A stretch of 64,000 nt of DNA from Bin22 sp965207275 (GTDB lineage Bacteria; Chloroflexota; Dehalococcoidia; Lucifugimonadales; UBA3495), in contig CBDBMH010000001.1 of assembly GCA_965207275.1 (NCBI GenBank), positions 496,001 to 560,000 of the forward strand, written 5' to 3'. The notes below the pieces were generated by a model. It worked only from the letters and a program-made list of their open reading frames with translations. It made no database searches and was not told where the DNA came from. Position 1 is the stretch's first letter. Every line of letters starts with the position of its first letter. Position numbers and translations under genes: made by a program. Of this stretch, positions 1 to 7,099 are shown piece by piece.

Positions 1-128
1 AGGGTGGGAATGGCCGATACTCCGAACCAACTCACGAACCGGGCGGCTACGGTCTCCGGGTCCAGGCGGATGCCCTTCTCAAGGTCGTCCAGCAGGTCGC
101 GGCAGAAGCCGCCCAGGATTTCACTCAT
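1..128 (-). CDS. 5' part of an unidentified gene translationally coupled to the XRE regulator (cut by window edge)
   Basis: An ATG at 128-126 overlaps the TGA stop of the upstream XRE gene (ATGA), so the two genes are translationally coupled. The 42 residues visible, beginning MSEILGGFCRDLLDDLEKG, are acidic and helical and stay open to the window edge. XRE regulators of this type often precede an ImmA/IrrE-like metallopeptidase gene, but no HExxH motif falls in the visible part, so that identity is only a guess. The family is not recognised. Confidence 0.5.
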   Translation of the reverse strand, partial: MSEILGGFCRDLLDDLEKGIRLDPETVAARFVSWFGVSAIPT

Positions 129-568
129 TCCAGCAGCCTCTTGCCGGTGAATTTCTCGTACATCTCCACGATGAACCGCTTGGCGTTGACGGTCATGGGG
201 CCGTCGGGCCGGGTGCCGACGCGGAAGGCCGGATCGTCGAGGACGAAGCGGTAGGCGCGCTCCACGTCCATGGCCTGGTCGCTGAAGGGGTCGGGCTGGG
301 CGCCGTGGCCGGCCCTTCTGATCAGGTCCTCGGGGTCCACCCGGTAGAGACCGGCCAGCTTGCGCAGCAGGTTGGCGCCGGGAACCCGCTCCCCCCGCTC
401 GATCTGGGACAGGTAGGAGCTGGAGACGCCGGTGCGCCGGGTGACCTCTCTCAGGCTGACCCGGCCCCGCAGCCGCTTGAGCAGGGAGCCGAAGTCCTCG
501 GCAGCCGCCGTCTCCGTCTCCTCGACCCCTTCCGGCTGGCCGGTCTGCTGCTGGTCAACGTCGCCCAT
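125..568 (-). CDS. XRE-family transcriptional regulator
   Basis: This is a 147-residue cytoplasmic DNA-binding protein. An acidic N-terminal tail (about 1-27) precedes a Cro/C1-type helix-turn-helix at about residues 28-85, including LREVTRRTGVSSSYLSQIE and the family hallmark 'GERVPG'. The C-terminal part (about 90-147, ending in a basic helix) resembles the tails of phage or ICE repressors that work with a partner protein. The stop overlaps the start of the next leftward gene (ATGA). It is transcribed divergently from the HTH operon starting at 825, and the 257-nt gap holds two copies of a 10-bp direct repeat (612-621, 634-643) that could be its operator. The likely role is to repress the divergent operon and itself, as a mobile-element master regulator; this is inferred from layout. 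Confidence 0.8.
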   Translation of the reverse strand: MGDVDQQQTGQPEGVEETETAAAEDFGSLLKRLRGRVSLREVTRRTGVSSSYLSQIERGERVPGANLLRKLAGLYRVDPEDLIRRAGHGAQPDPFSDQAMDVERAYRFVLDDPAFRVGTRPDGPMTVNAKRFIVEMYEKFTGKRLLE

Positions 569-611
569 GATGGTCTCCTCCCGCCCGTTGGCGGCGGCGT
601 CCGTGGCATTC

Positions 612-643
612 TTGTCACATTCCTGCCGGATTATTGTTACATT
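612..643. promoter_or_regulatory. Operator-like direct repeat TTGTyACATT x2
   Basis: TTGTCACATT at 612-621 and TTGTTACATT at 634-643 lie 22 bp apart (about two helical turns) in the divergent spacer between the XRE gene and the HTH operon. Same-face spacing of near-identical decamers fits cooperative binding by the adjacent XRE protein. This is inferred from position and repeat only. Confidence 0.35.
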
Positions 644-689
644 AAAGCGAGCACTTGGTCAATAAAAGGCAACACTTGCCAGTTATCTA

Positions 690-719
690 TTGCCTGTGAC
701 GAGATTGTGTTGCTACACT
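690..719 (+). promoter_or_regulatory. Candidate sigma70-like promoter for the HTH operon
   Basis: TTGCCT (690-695), an 18-bp spacer and TACACT (714-719) lie about 105 nt before the TTG start at 825. The match is moderate. Confidence 0.3.
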
Positions 720-824
720 CTATCAAACAGAACGGATGTTTGCCTACGTCCTGCCGAGTATACAACACCGCCGGTTTCCCGGCCAACCCCCAGGGGCGGG
801 TCCGGGTTCCGCCAAGGGAGGCCA

Positions 825-1052
825 TTGAGCAAGAAACGCAGGTTCACCAGGGAGCAGGAGGACGGGCGCATCCAGGGCCTGCGCCTCCTGGCCCGCATCA
901 TCGCACGTCACTACCTGGAACACCCCGATCTTTACCCCGCTCCAGGCGGAGATCCGGAAGGGGGGGCCGATGGCGTCGGCAGGGACGATGCCACCCTGAC
1001 CGCCCGGTCTCGGACCGGCGGGAATCCGGCCCGCAAGGAGGCAAACCAGTGA
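825..1052 (+). CDS. Small basic helical protein, first gene of the HTH operon
   Basis: This 75-residue protein starts at TTG 825, preceded by AAGGGAG at 814-820; the open frame runs further upstream but without an RBS. The core IQGLRLLARIIARHYLEHP is a basic amphipathic helix followed by a low-complexity tail. It is clearly related to the 64-residue protein at 56636-56830 (GLRILAKVIVRAHL), which also belongs to a cassette with the same two HTH partners. Its stop overlaps the GTG of the next gene (GTGA). The function is unknown. Conservation between two element copies shows that it is a real gene of this element family, possibly a partner of the HTH proteins. Confidence 0.6.
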   Translation: MSKKRRFTREQEDGRIQGLRLLARIIARHYLEHPDLYPAPGGDPEGGADGVGRDDATLTARSRTGGNPARKEANQ

Positions 1053-1291
1053 AACAAAAGCGGATTATCTACCGGGTCAGATTGAAGGCCGAGGCAGTGT
1101 GGGAACTGCTGAACCGGCTCAACCTGACCCAGAACGAACTGGCCCGGCGCATCGGGCGCTCCTCGGGATTCATGTCCCAGTTGGTCAACGGGGAACGCTT
1201 TCCCTCGGGGGAGACCCGCCAGCGGCTGATGGATGTGCTGGGCGTGACCGACTTCGACGTACTCTTCGTCCAGGAGCGGGTCGATGCCTAG
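1049..1291 (+). CDS. Small XRE/Cro-like HTH protein
   Basis: This is an 80-residue protein starting at GTG 1049, with AAGGAGG at 1035-1041 and a 4-nt overlap with the preceding gene. Nearly the whole protein is a Cro/C1 HTH: VWELLNRLNLTQNELARRI, then GRSSGFMSQLVNGERFP, then a helical end 'RLMDVLGVTDFDVLF'. It is homologous to the protein at 57264-57545 in the second cassette, matching in both the HTH and the LGV(T/S)DF(D/N) tail. It overlaps the next gene by 8 nt, so the operon is tightly coupled. It is a likely phage/ICE-type regulator; its target sites are not known. Confidence 0.75.
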   Translation: MKQKRIIYRVRLKAEAVWELLNRLNLTQNELARRIGRSSGFMSQLVNGERFPSGETRQRLMDVLGVTDFDVLFVQERVDA

Positions 1292-1592
1292 CCCCCGCCC
1301 CGATTCGGGGACGCCAATCGCCATTCCCCCTGGGGTGGCCCTGGTGCCCGAGGACTTCCGGGAGAAGCTGGAGGTCATCAAGCGCCTGACCGGGCTCTCC
1401 TGGGAGGGATTGGCCACGGCCATGGGGGTGGACAGCCGGCAGCTTTGGCGCTGGCGCAAGCGGGGCGGCGAGCCGGGCGCCGGTGCCATGCTGGCCCTGG
1501 TGCGTATCGCCCTGCGGGTGCCCGGCGGCCTGGCCCTGCTCCTGGACGAGGACGTGATCGTAATCTTTCGACTGACGGAGGTAGAAGTATGA
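1284..1592 (+). CDS. HTH protein of the 'RW' paralog family
   Basis: This 102-residue protein starts at ATG 1284, with AGGAG at 1271-1275. Its pattern is 'P.DF..KLE..K.LTGLSWEGLA..MGVD.RQLWRWRKR...PGAGAMLALVRIA..VPGGLALLL'. It is an HTH-like domain in which the recognition segment ends in a conserved RW. The same pattern recurs in the next two genes and in the 56909-57277 protein, so this is a small expanded paralog family. It overlaps its upstream neighbour by 8 nt and its downstream neighbour by 4 nt (ATGA). DNA binding is inferred; no partner or ligand domain is visible. Confidence 0.65.
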   Translation: MPSPRPDSGTPIAIPPGVALVPEDFREKLEVIKRLTGLSWEGLATAMGVDSRQLWRWRKRGGEPGAGAMLALVRIALRVPGGLALLLDEDVIVIFRLTEVEV

Positions 1593-2092
1593 CTTTGGAC
1601 AGAAGACTACCAGTTAACCACGCCGACCCCCTGTTCCCGACGGGGCGCTTCGATGAACGATTGAAGGGGTTGCAGGAGAAGTCCGGCCTGACCTGGCGTG
1701 GGCTGGCGGCCCGCATCGGCATCAACGACCGCACGGCGCTGTCCGGCGCCGAGAACCCCGGCCAGGAGACCGGTAAAGACACCGAGGAGGAACTGCTCAT
1801 GACATTCGACAACGACAATTACGAACCCAGCCTGAGCAAGGGCTATCCGCCGCCGCCCCTGCCCGAGGACTGGTGGGTTCGGCTGGGGCGGTTGGAGGAT
1901 CGCACTGGCGTGTCTCTGGAGGACTTCACCCGCCGGTGGGGCCTGCCCCTGGAGCGGGCCAACCGACTGCGCTTCCACGACGTGCCCACCGCCGGTGAGA
2001 TGCGGGCCATCTTAGAGTGGGCCTGCTCGGTGCGGGGCGGCGTCGAGGTGCTTGTGCGGGACTCGGACGAACCCTGGCCCTACCGGAGGTAG
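1589..2092 (+). CDS. Tandem double HTH-like protein
   Basis: This 167-residue protein starts at ATG 1589, with GGAGG just upstream and an ATGA overlap with the preceding stop. The N-terminal half repeats the paralog pattern 'RFDERLKGLQEKSGLTWRGLAARIGIND' but breaks off before the usual RW. An acidic linker follows. The second half (about 75-160) starts the same fold again ('LPEDWWVRLGRLEDRTGVSLEDFTRRWGLP') and ends 'CSVRGGVEVLV', equivalent to the VPGG...LL ending of its neighbours. It therefore looks like two family members fused after partial loss of the first. It is a regulatory-type protein of unknown target. Confidence 0.6.
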   Translation: MTLDRRLPVNHADPLFPTGRFDERLKGLQEKSGLTWRGLAARIGINDRTALSGAENPGQETGKDTEEELLMTFDNDNYEPSLSKGYPPPPLPEDWWVRLGRLEDRTGVSLEDFTRRWGLPLERANRLRFHDVPTAGEMRAILEWACSVRGGVEVLVRDSDEPWPYRR

Positions 2093-2097
2093 AGGGC

Positions 2098-2421
2098 ATG
2101 GGACGCCGCCAGCAGTACGTCTACCACACCCTGCCGGAGGTTTTCCCCGAGGACTTTCCCGACCGGCTGGACCGATTCCGGCAGACCGCCCGTTTCACCT
2201 GGCGGGGCTTGGCCCGGGAGCTGAAGGTGAACGACCGCACGGTGCGGCGTTGGAAGGCCGGTTCCAGGGTCGGCTCCGGCCACCTGGTGTCGCTGTTCGC
2301 CCTAGCCGCCCGGCTGGGGCTGCTCCACCACCTCTTGCCCGAAGTGGGAGAGCCGGTGGTCGCCACTGACTTCAATGTCAAAAGCATAGACCGCGCCGGG
2401 TCCACCGCAATCCAAGACTGA
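2098..2421 (+). CDS. HTH protein of the 'RW' paralog family, last gene of the operon
   Basis: This 107-residue protein starts at ATG 2098, with GGAGG about 9 nt upstream and a 5-nt gap from the preceding gene. The motif 'FPDRLDRFRQTARFTWRGLARELKVNDRTVRRWKAG' followed by 'GHLVSLFALAARLGLLHHLL' is the canonical form of the family repeated across this operon. The C-terminal tail (VVATDFNV...) and the hairpin after it are echoed in a decayed copy at 4818-4973, beyond the DUF262 gene. Confidence 0.65.
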   Translation: MGRRQQYVYHTLPEVFPEDFPDRLDRFRQTARFTWRGLARELKVNDRTVRRWKAGSRVGSGHLVSLFALAARLGLLHHLLPEVGEPVVATDFNVKSIDRAGSTAIQD

Positions 2422-2449
2422 CCCAGTGAAAGAAGCCATCTCAACAATG

Positions 2450-2489
2450 GGGGCCGGACGGAAGGAACCGTCTAGCCCCTTCGTTATTT
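2450..2489 (+). terminator. Imperfect terminator-like hairpin after the HTH operon
   Basis: GGGGC-CG-GACGG and CCGTC-TA-GCCCC form a stem with a 2-nt internal mismatch and a 6-nt loop, followed by TTCGTTATTT. The hairpin is related in sequence to the perfect terminator at 4940-4973, so it looks like a weakened copy. Confidence 0.4.
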
Positions 2490-2784
2490 GCGGGTTTAAC
2501 CTGAGCCAATGACCTTGCCCTGCTTTGAGCCGTTCCCCTCCCTGTATAGGATTGGTCTGGCAGGCGGTGACGGTGCGGGATCCGTATTTTTGTTAGCTGT
2601 AAGCCCGTAACTAACACAGAAGGGCGCCAGTTGGGACCGGCCGGTCCCAAATCAGGCGCATGAAAATGACCGAGCGCCAAGTATTCTATGGGAGCGCATT
2701 CCCGCAGGAAATCGAGTCCTCACGCTGTCTGAAGGACGTTTGTGATTAGGCGGAGTGCATCGTCCCGCCAGGGTATCCAACTGC

Positions 2785-3132
2785 ATGCGTATTGAAAGCT
2801 ATGAGGGCGACCTGGACGGTCTCTTCAAGGCAAACGGCTTCGTATCGCTGCTGCGAAGCCTCACATATTCTACGGAAGATGCAAACTGGAATCTGCCGGT
2901 GCGGCAAAACGTTCCCATTGACGGAAACCTTCGGAACGGGACCGTCACGCTGAAACAGGCCGCCGGTTTGTATCAGAAATTCCGACGGGGCACCGGTTAC
3001 CTCCCGAAAGGGCCGTCCACCTCCTCCAAACCTGAGCAGACCGGAAAGCCGCGAGAGGCAGCGGTCGGAGGAAGAATGGAGAGCCGAGAAGTGCTGGAAC
3101 GCCGAGGTGTATCTGGGTCCTCTGGCCTCTGA
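2785..3132 (+). CDS. Possible small hypothetical protein
   Basis: An open frame with ATG at 2785 encodes a 115-residue sequence. The first 75 residues look protein-like (MRIESYEGDLDGLFKANGF), then composition becomes low-quality. There is no convincing RBS and no family was recognised. It lies in the 0.9-kb gap between the HTH operon and the DUF262 gene, where I see no other gene. It may be a relic. Confidence 0.2.
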   Translation: MRIESYEGDLDGLFKANGFVSLLRSLTYSTEDANWNLPVRQNVPIDGNLRNGTVTLKQAAGLYQKFRRGTGYLPKGPSTSSKPEQTGKPREAAVGGRMESREVLERRGVSGSSGL

Positions 3133-3297
3133 CGAGTCCGAACAGTAACAGACACTCACCAAGTGGCCTCCGACCAACTCACTAGGCAGCCTCATTTTCC
3201 GCCTATCTTGGCCCCGTAGCATCCGGTTTTCGGCAAGCGCTCGGGCTGTTCGGGAGACCGGGATATTCTGCGCTCCACTCCTTTCCAATTGAAATGG

Positions 3298-3326
3298 CTG
3301 ACAACAGCCCGCGCCGTGGATATAAT
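3298..3326 (+). promoter_or_regulatory. Strong sigma70-like promoter for the DUF262 nuclease
   Basis: CTGACA (3298-3303), a 17-bp spacer and a perfect TATAAT (3321-3326) end 30 nt before the ATG at 3357. This is among the best promoter matches in the window and supports independent expression of the gene. Confidence 0.65.
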
Positions 3327-3356
3327 CTCCTGTTATTCCGCACCTTGGAGCGCACC

Positions 3357-4736
3357 ATGAAAGTCGAACCAGGGACTCTGACGGTCAAACAAATCGTTGA
3401 CGACTTTGAAAAGAAAGAAATCACAGTCAACCCGGAATACCAACGCGGGGAGGTTTGGCACCCTGACCAGCAAAAGAAGCTAATCGACTCCTTGTTTCGA
3501 GGATACCAGTTGCCCATATTCTACCTGCACGAGATTGAGCGAACCAACTCACGGGGGCAGACCTGGAGCGCCCTGGAGATTATTGACGGTCAGCAACGTT
3601 GCAATGCCCTAAACAGGTTCATAAACGGCGATTTGCAGTTGTTCAACGTGGACGACGGGCAATCCAAGTTCCCGCCTTTCTTGAGAGATACGGGTGTCTA
3701 TCCTTGTCCATGGGGAGGGCAACGCTTCAGCACCCTCTCCCCGGAGTTGCAGGAAGAGTTGCTCAACAAGCCACTCCCCATTGCCTTCATCACAGAGGCA
3801 AGCCAGTACGAAGTTAGGGACCTGTTCATCCGCCTCCAATCCGGATCTTCGCTGAACAACCAAGAAAAGCGCGACGCATACCCCGGAGAGTTCTCCGATT
3901 TCATTGTGAAAATCGGAGGCAAATCAGCGAGAGGAATAGAAGGGTTCGACTTCTTCAAGAAGCTGGTTCGCCATCCAAAGACAGACAGGGGCGAGATCCG
4001 CCAGTTGGCGGCGCAAATCACCATCCTGTTCCTAGGACAGCGCAAGAGCGGTAGTATCGTTGAAGCCAGGCGCCAAGATATTGACGACTACTACGATATG
4101 CAACACGATTTCGACGCTTCGTCCCCTGAATGCCAAGACTTGCTGAGAGTCCTACAAAAGCTGGAAGGCTTGTTGGCTGGGTGGTCTGGCCCCAGATTCT
4201 ACGGTCATAACGCCATTGCCCTCGTCCTCTTCGTGGACTCGATATGGCGAGACCATACCATCGGATGGGAAGGCTCTTTCGTGGATGCTCTGAAACAGTT
4301 CTTCAAGCACTACGAGGAAGGAAGACAAGCCAACAAGGATAATGTCTCCCACCCGGCTTGGCTACAATACGGACAGTACGCTAGGACCAGTGCCGACAGC
4401 GCGAATAGCATACGCCGCCGTCAAGAATACTTTGCCAATTGCATGATCCGCTTCCTAGGAGACAGCTTGGTTCCCTTAGACCCCGCCCGTATTTTCACCG
4501 ACTCCCAAAAACGGTTCATCTACTGGCGCGATTCCGGTGACTGTCGCGTCTGCAGAATGCCTGTGCCGTGGGATTTGGCGGTTTTTCACCACGTCAAACC
4601 TCACGGGCGGGGCGGTAGGACCGTCGTGAACAACGGCGCGTTGGTGCACAGCCAATGTCATCCACTTTCAGAAGCTGACGTCGCCAAGTTCGCCGAGACG
4701 TTCCATCCGTATGCCGGTAGTCCGGTTACACCCTAG
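3357..4736 (+). CDS. DUF262 / HNH nuclease (GmrSD- or SspE-like)
   Basis: This 459-residue protein starts at ATG 3357, with GGAG about 8 nt upstream and a TATAAT promoter just before. The N-terminal DUF262 (ParB/GmrS-like NTPase) domain contains the hallmark 'IDGQQR' near residue 78, preceded by 'NPEYQRGEVW'. The middle is helical. The C-terminus has an HNH fold with 'CRVCRMP', 'FHHVKPHGRGG', 'NNGALVHSQCH'. DUF262-HNH proteins are restriction factors against modified phage DNA (GmrSD, BrxU) or partners of phosphorothioate modification (SspE). It stands alone here, with no ssp or dnd genes nearby, so GmrSD-like action is more likely. It is flanked by two diverged copies of the same HTH 3' end plus hairpin, suggesting it was acquired as cargo. 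Confidence 0.8.
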   Translation: MKVEPGTLTVKQIVDDFEKKEITVNPEYQRGEVWHPDQQKKLIDSLFRGYQLPIFYLHEIERTNSRGQTWSALEIIDGQQRCNALNRFINGDLQLFNVDDGQSKFPPFLRDTGVYPCPWGGQRFSTLSPELQEELLNKPLPIAFITEASQYEVRDLFIRLQSGSSLNNQEKRDAYPGEFSDFIVKIGGKSARGIEGFDFFKKLVRHPKTDRGEIRQLAAQITILFLGQRKSGSIVEARRQDIDDYYDMQHDFDASSPECQDLLRVLQKLEGLLAGWSGPRFYGHNAIALVLFVDSIWRDHTIGWEGSFVDALKQFFKHYEEGRQANKDNVSHPAWLQYGQYARTSADSANSIRRRQEYFANCMIRFLGDSLVPLDPARIFTDSQKRFIYWRDSGDCRVCRMPVPWDLAVFHHVKPHGRGGRTVVNNGALVHSQCHPLSEADVAKFAETFHPYAGSPVTP

Positions 4737-4817
4737 ACAGTTGAGCCGTTGCGTACGCGTACAGGCGGACAGAGCGAACCTCCATGCGTACACTGGGGGT
4801 GGTGCATGGCATAAGCC

Positions 4818-4908
4818 AATTGCCCGAGGCGGCAGGGGCCGGTGGTCGCCGTCGACTTCAATGCCGAAAGCAGGGGGTCGCGCCGTTGACCTGGCAGTCC
4901 AGAGCTGA
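4818..4908 (+). pseudogene. Decayed copy of the HTH-gene 3' end
   Basis: TTGCCCGAGG... through 'GACTTCAATG' and on to a TGA at 4906-4908 aligns closely with 2335-2421, the C-terminal end of the last HTH gene. It is frameshifted and lacks the upstream domain. Together with the following hairpin (compare 2450-2489) it forms a second copy of an operon tail, on the far side of the DUF262 gene. Confidence 0.5.
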
Positions 4909-4939
4909 CCCGGGCGCGACAGGCTGCCGGACGATACAG

Positions 4940-4973
4940 GGGCCGGACGGTTCATTCCGTCCGGCCCTTTTTT
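4940..4973 (+). terminator. Rho-independent terminator
   Basis: A perfect 11-bp stem, GGGCCGGACGG / CCGTCCGGCCC, with loop TTCATT is followed by six T (4968-4973). It would terminate rightward transcription from the DUF262 gene. Confidence 0.85.
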
Positions 4974-5136
4974 CGTTTCCCGTCCCCGGCGAGGCCGCTA
5001 CCCCGGCTCCGTTGGGATCGGGAGGGCGATTCCTCCCGGCTCCGCCCTTTGCGCTTCATATTCTGACTGAGACCGGGCGGCGGCGGCAGGTCGCCAGCGG
5101 ACCCGGCCTCGTGGTTTCCATTAGGGATGGCCGCGA

Positions 5137-6768
5137 CTAACTGGATGGTTGGCTTGCTTCTTCTTCTCCGGTACCCTTGCTCCAAGAAACTGGCCTCACG
5201 GTTTGGTGGAACATCCCCGTTCTGCTGCGATAAATGTCGCTGTAGCCAACCCTCTGGAGTATCACCAGTTCCAGGTATTCCAGAGTCAGGTTGGCATAAT
5301 TCTGAGCGTCGTAGAAGTTTCCTCCCCCGGCATGAGCGTCAAGGTGGGACCCTCGCTTGTCCCGCCAGCTCTTGATGGCGGTTATCCCGTATTCCTCGTC
5401 GTCATCGCCGCCTGATTTGGACTGCTCGTATTCCGGCTGCACCGTCCAACTGGTTGCTCCTTCGGGCGGGCCCTTCAACCCTGTGACCCTCTGGGGAGAT
5501 CCCCACGCGGAGTTCTGGTTGGAGCCGAAGGCACGTGACCTGAAACAGGGTTCTATGCTCCTGTCCTGTAGGAACGCGGCGATTTCAGCAGGGGGAATAC
5601 CCCGCCTGTCAGGAAGCTTCAGGTCCTGCTTGACCTGCGCTTCCAGCGCGGCGAAAGCGGCGTTCAGCGAGTCGTGGGGCAATTCCAGGGCCGCCGCTCT
5701 CAGATAACCGTCCAGAATTGCAATTGAAGCTCCGAACCCATGACGATTGCGTAGAGCAGGGTCCAAGAATGATGGAGGCACACCGTTGTCTGACCTCTTC
5801 TGGTCGTAAGCATGTTGGAAGTGAACCAGGAACCGATGGGCGAAGTCGGGGAAGTCCATGGGCCATTCTTGGGGAAACCACGAGAACTTGCATGGAGATT
5901 GCTTGGTGAAGGCCCTGGGCAATTCAGCGTAACACCATCCTCCCGTGTCACTGTAGCCAATGATGATGTCAACGGTGCGGAATGTCCCGGAACAGAACCC
6001 GAGAAGATACTCCCACAAGTCTACTATCCGGTGGCCTTCATTCAGGTCGAGTTCCTGCTTGTCCATCCTTCCGAAGGAAAAGCGGTACTGATTTCTAAGG
6101 CGGGCATCACCCGCGTGCTCATATGAGCTGGGTCGGTTGATACTGCTCTCCATCTCGTAACTGAACCAGTACTCCACCGGTCCCGAGGGATAAGACTCGC
6201 CATCCAATGTGCAGGTGAAGTAGGCCCCCGGGTACACGCCGGGCGCTTCGTTTTGCAGGCAGAGCCTCGATTCCTTGAGCGGGGATAGTTCAGGTAAGTC
6301 GTTGACCGAGAATCGCCAGTGGAACCCTGCCGAGTGTTCGTCAGACGTCCACCATCGGGCATCGGTAACCTCAACGAGATAGTGGGAGGGAGGCGTAGCC
6401 TCTCGGTACTTGGGCGGATGGGGCTCAGGTCGTCCGGCATCGTTCAAGAAAAAGTCCGGTGCTGAGAGCACTTTGACGTTGAACTTGAAGAAGAAGCCGT
6501 CGGGAAGGGTGACGCGGAGTTCCAGTCCCACGTCTTTATGAAACCATCTCGCGCTCCCCCATTGGGGGGAATGCAATGCTTCGGGGATCTCTCCCGCGTA
6601 TATTAACCTCGCCCGGAGTCGGCCATCATCCGTTGGATGCAGAGTGACCCACTCTGCCTCAAAGAATTCGTCGCCGTGAGCGAGACCGCCTTTTACGGCA
6701 ACGTGGCCGCGACGGTGGTCCATTCTGAAAGGCAAGATTTCGCCAAACAGTTTCCGGGCTAGATGCAT
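5137..6768 (-). CDS. Large protein with C-terminal HEPN-like domain (ApeA-like)
   Basis: This is a 543-residue protein starting at ATG 6768 with a GGAGAG upstream. The N-terminal 300 residues are beta-rich and include 'EAEWVTLHP' and 'SYEMESSINRPSSYEHAG'. The C-terminal 200 residues are helical, with 'SWRDKRGSHLDAH' (R-x5-H) followed by 'YANLTLEYLELVILQRVGYSDIY', which resembles the Apea-like HEPN signature. HEPN domains are frequently RNases activated on phage infection, so an abortive-infection role is plausible. It is convergent with the DUF262 gene, and the terminator at 4940 lies between them. No operon partner is seen. The family assignment is by motif and architecture only. Confidence 0.45.
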   Translation of the reverse strand: MHLARKLFGEILPFRMDHRRGHVAVKGGLAHGDEFFEAEWVTLHPTDDGRLRARLIYAGEIPEALHSPQWGSARWFHKDVGLELRVTLPDGFFFKFNVKVLSAPDFFLNDAGRPEPHPPKYREATPPSHYLVEVTDARWWTSDEHSAGFHWRFSVNDLPELSPLKESRLCLQNEAPGVYPGAYFTCTLDGESYPSGPVEYWFSYEMESSINRPSSYEHAGDARLRNQYRFSFGRMDKQELDLNEGHRIVDLWEYLLGFCSGTFRTVDIIIGYSDTGGWCYAELPRAFTKQSPCKFSWFPQEWPMDFPDFAHRFLVHFQHAYDQKRSDNGVPPSFLDPALRNRHGFGASIAILDGYLRAAALELPHDSLNAAFAALEAQVKQDLKLPDRRGIPPAEIAAFLQDRSIEPCFRSRAFGSNQNSAWGSPQRVTGLKGPPEGATSWTVQPEYEQSKSGGDDDEEYGITAIKSWRDKRGSHLDAHAGGGNFYDAQNYANLTLEYLELVILQRVGYSDIYRSRTGMFHQTVRPVSWSKGTGEEEASQPSS

Positions 6769-7099
6769 TCTGCTTACTCTCCCCTCGTGGGACGGTAGTC
6801 CCTGTATGTGGTCCTCTGCGGGTAGGCCATCGTGACGCTTCCTGCGACCTTTCTACCGTAAAGGTTCCGAGAGACTTGCGCCTATTTCATTCTATGGTGG
6901 CGGTCCTTTTGCCGCTACCCCCAGGTCTGACTCTGCTGCCCTTCGCCTCCATGTTTCTTCGGCTCTTCAACCTATACCCCATACCGGCCTCCGGGGTCCC
7001 GGTGTGACGCCTTACGGTTCAAGAGAGTTCAAGGGCATATCTTGGGTAAGACCCTGCATGTCGTCTCGGCTATTCCTTTCTCTCTGTAAATGAATACCG
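6769..7099. other. Non-coding gap, nothing recognised
   Basis: This 331-nt gap lies between the HEPN-like gene and the Replic_Relax gene. There is a short hairpin near 6896-6919 (GGTGGCGG / CCGCTACC) without a T-run. I see no gene or RNA. Confidence 0.3.

Noticed and set aside
305..1291. Long 328-codon open frame ending with the HTH protein
   Set aside because: Only the last 80 codons (from GTG 1049, with AAGGAGG) look like protein; the upstream part overlaps the XRE gene in antisense and is low-complexity.
6896..6919. Hairpin GGTGGCGG / CCGCTACC as a terminator
   Set aside because: No T-run on either strand and no gene ending nearby in a suitable direction.
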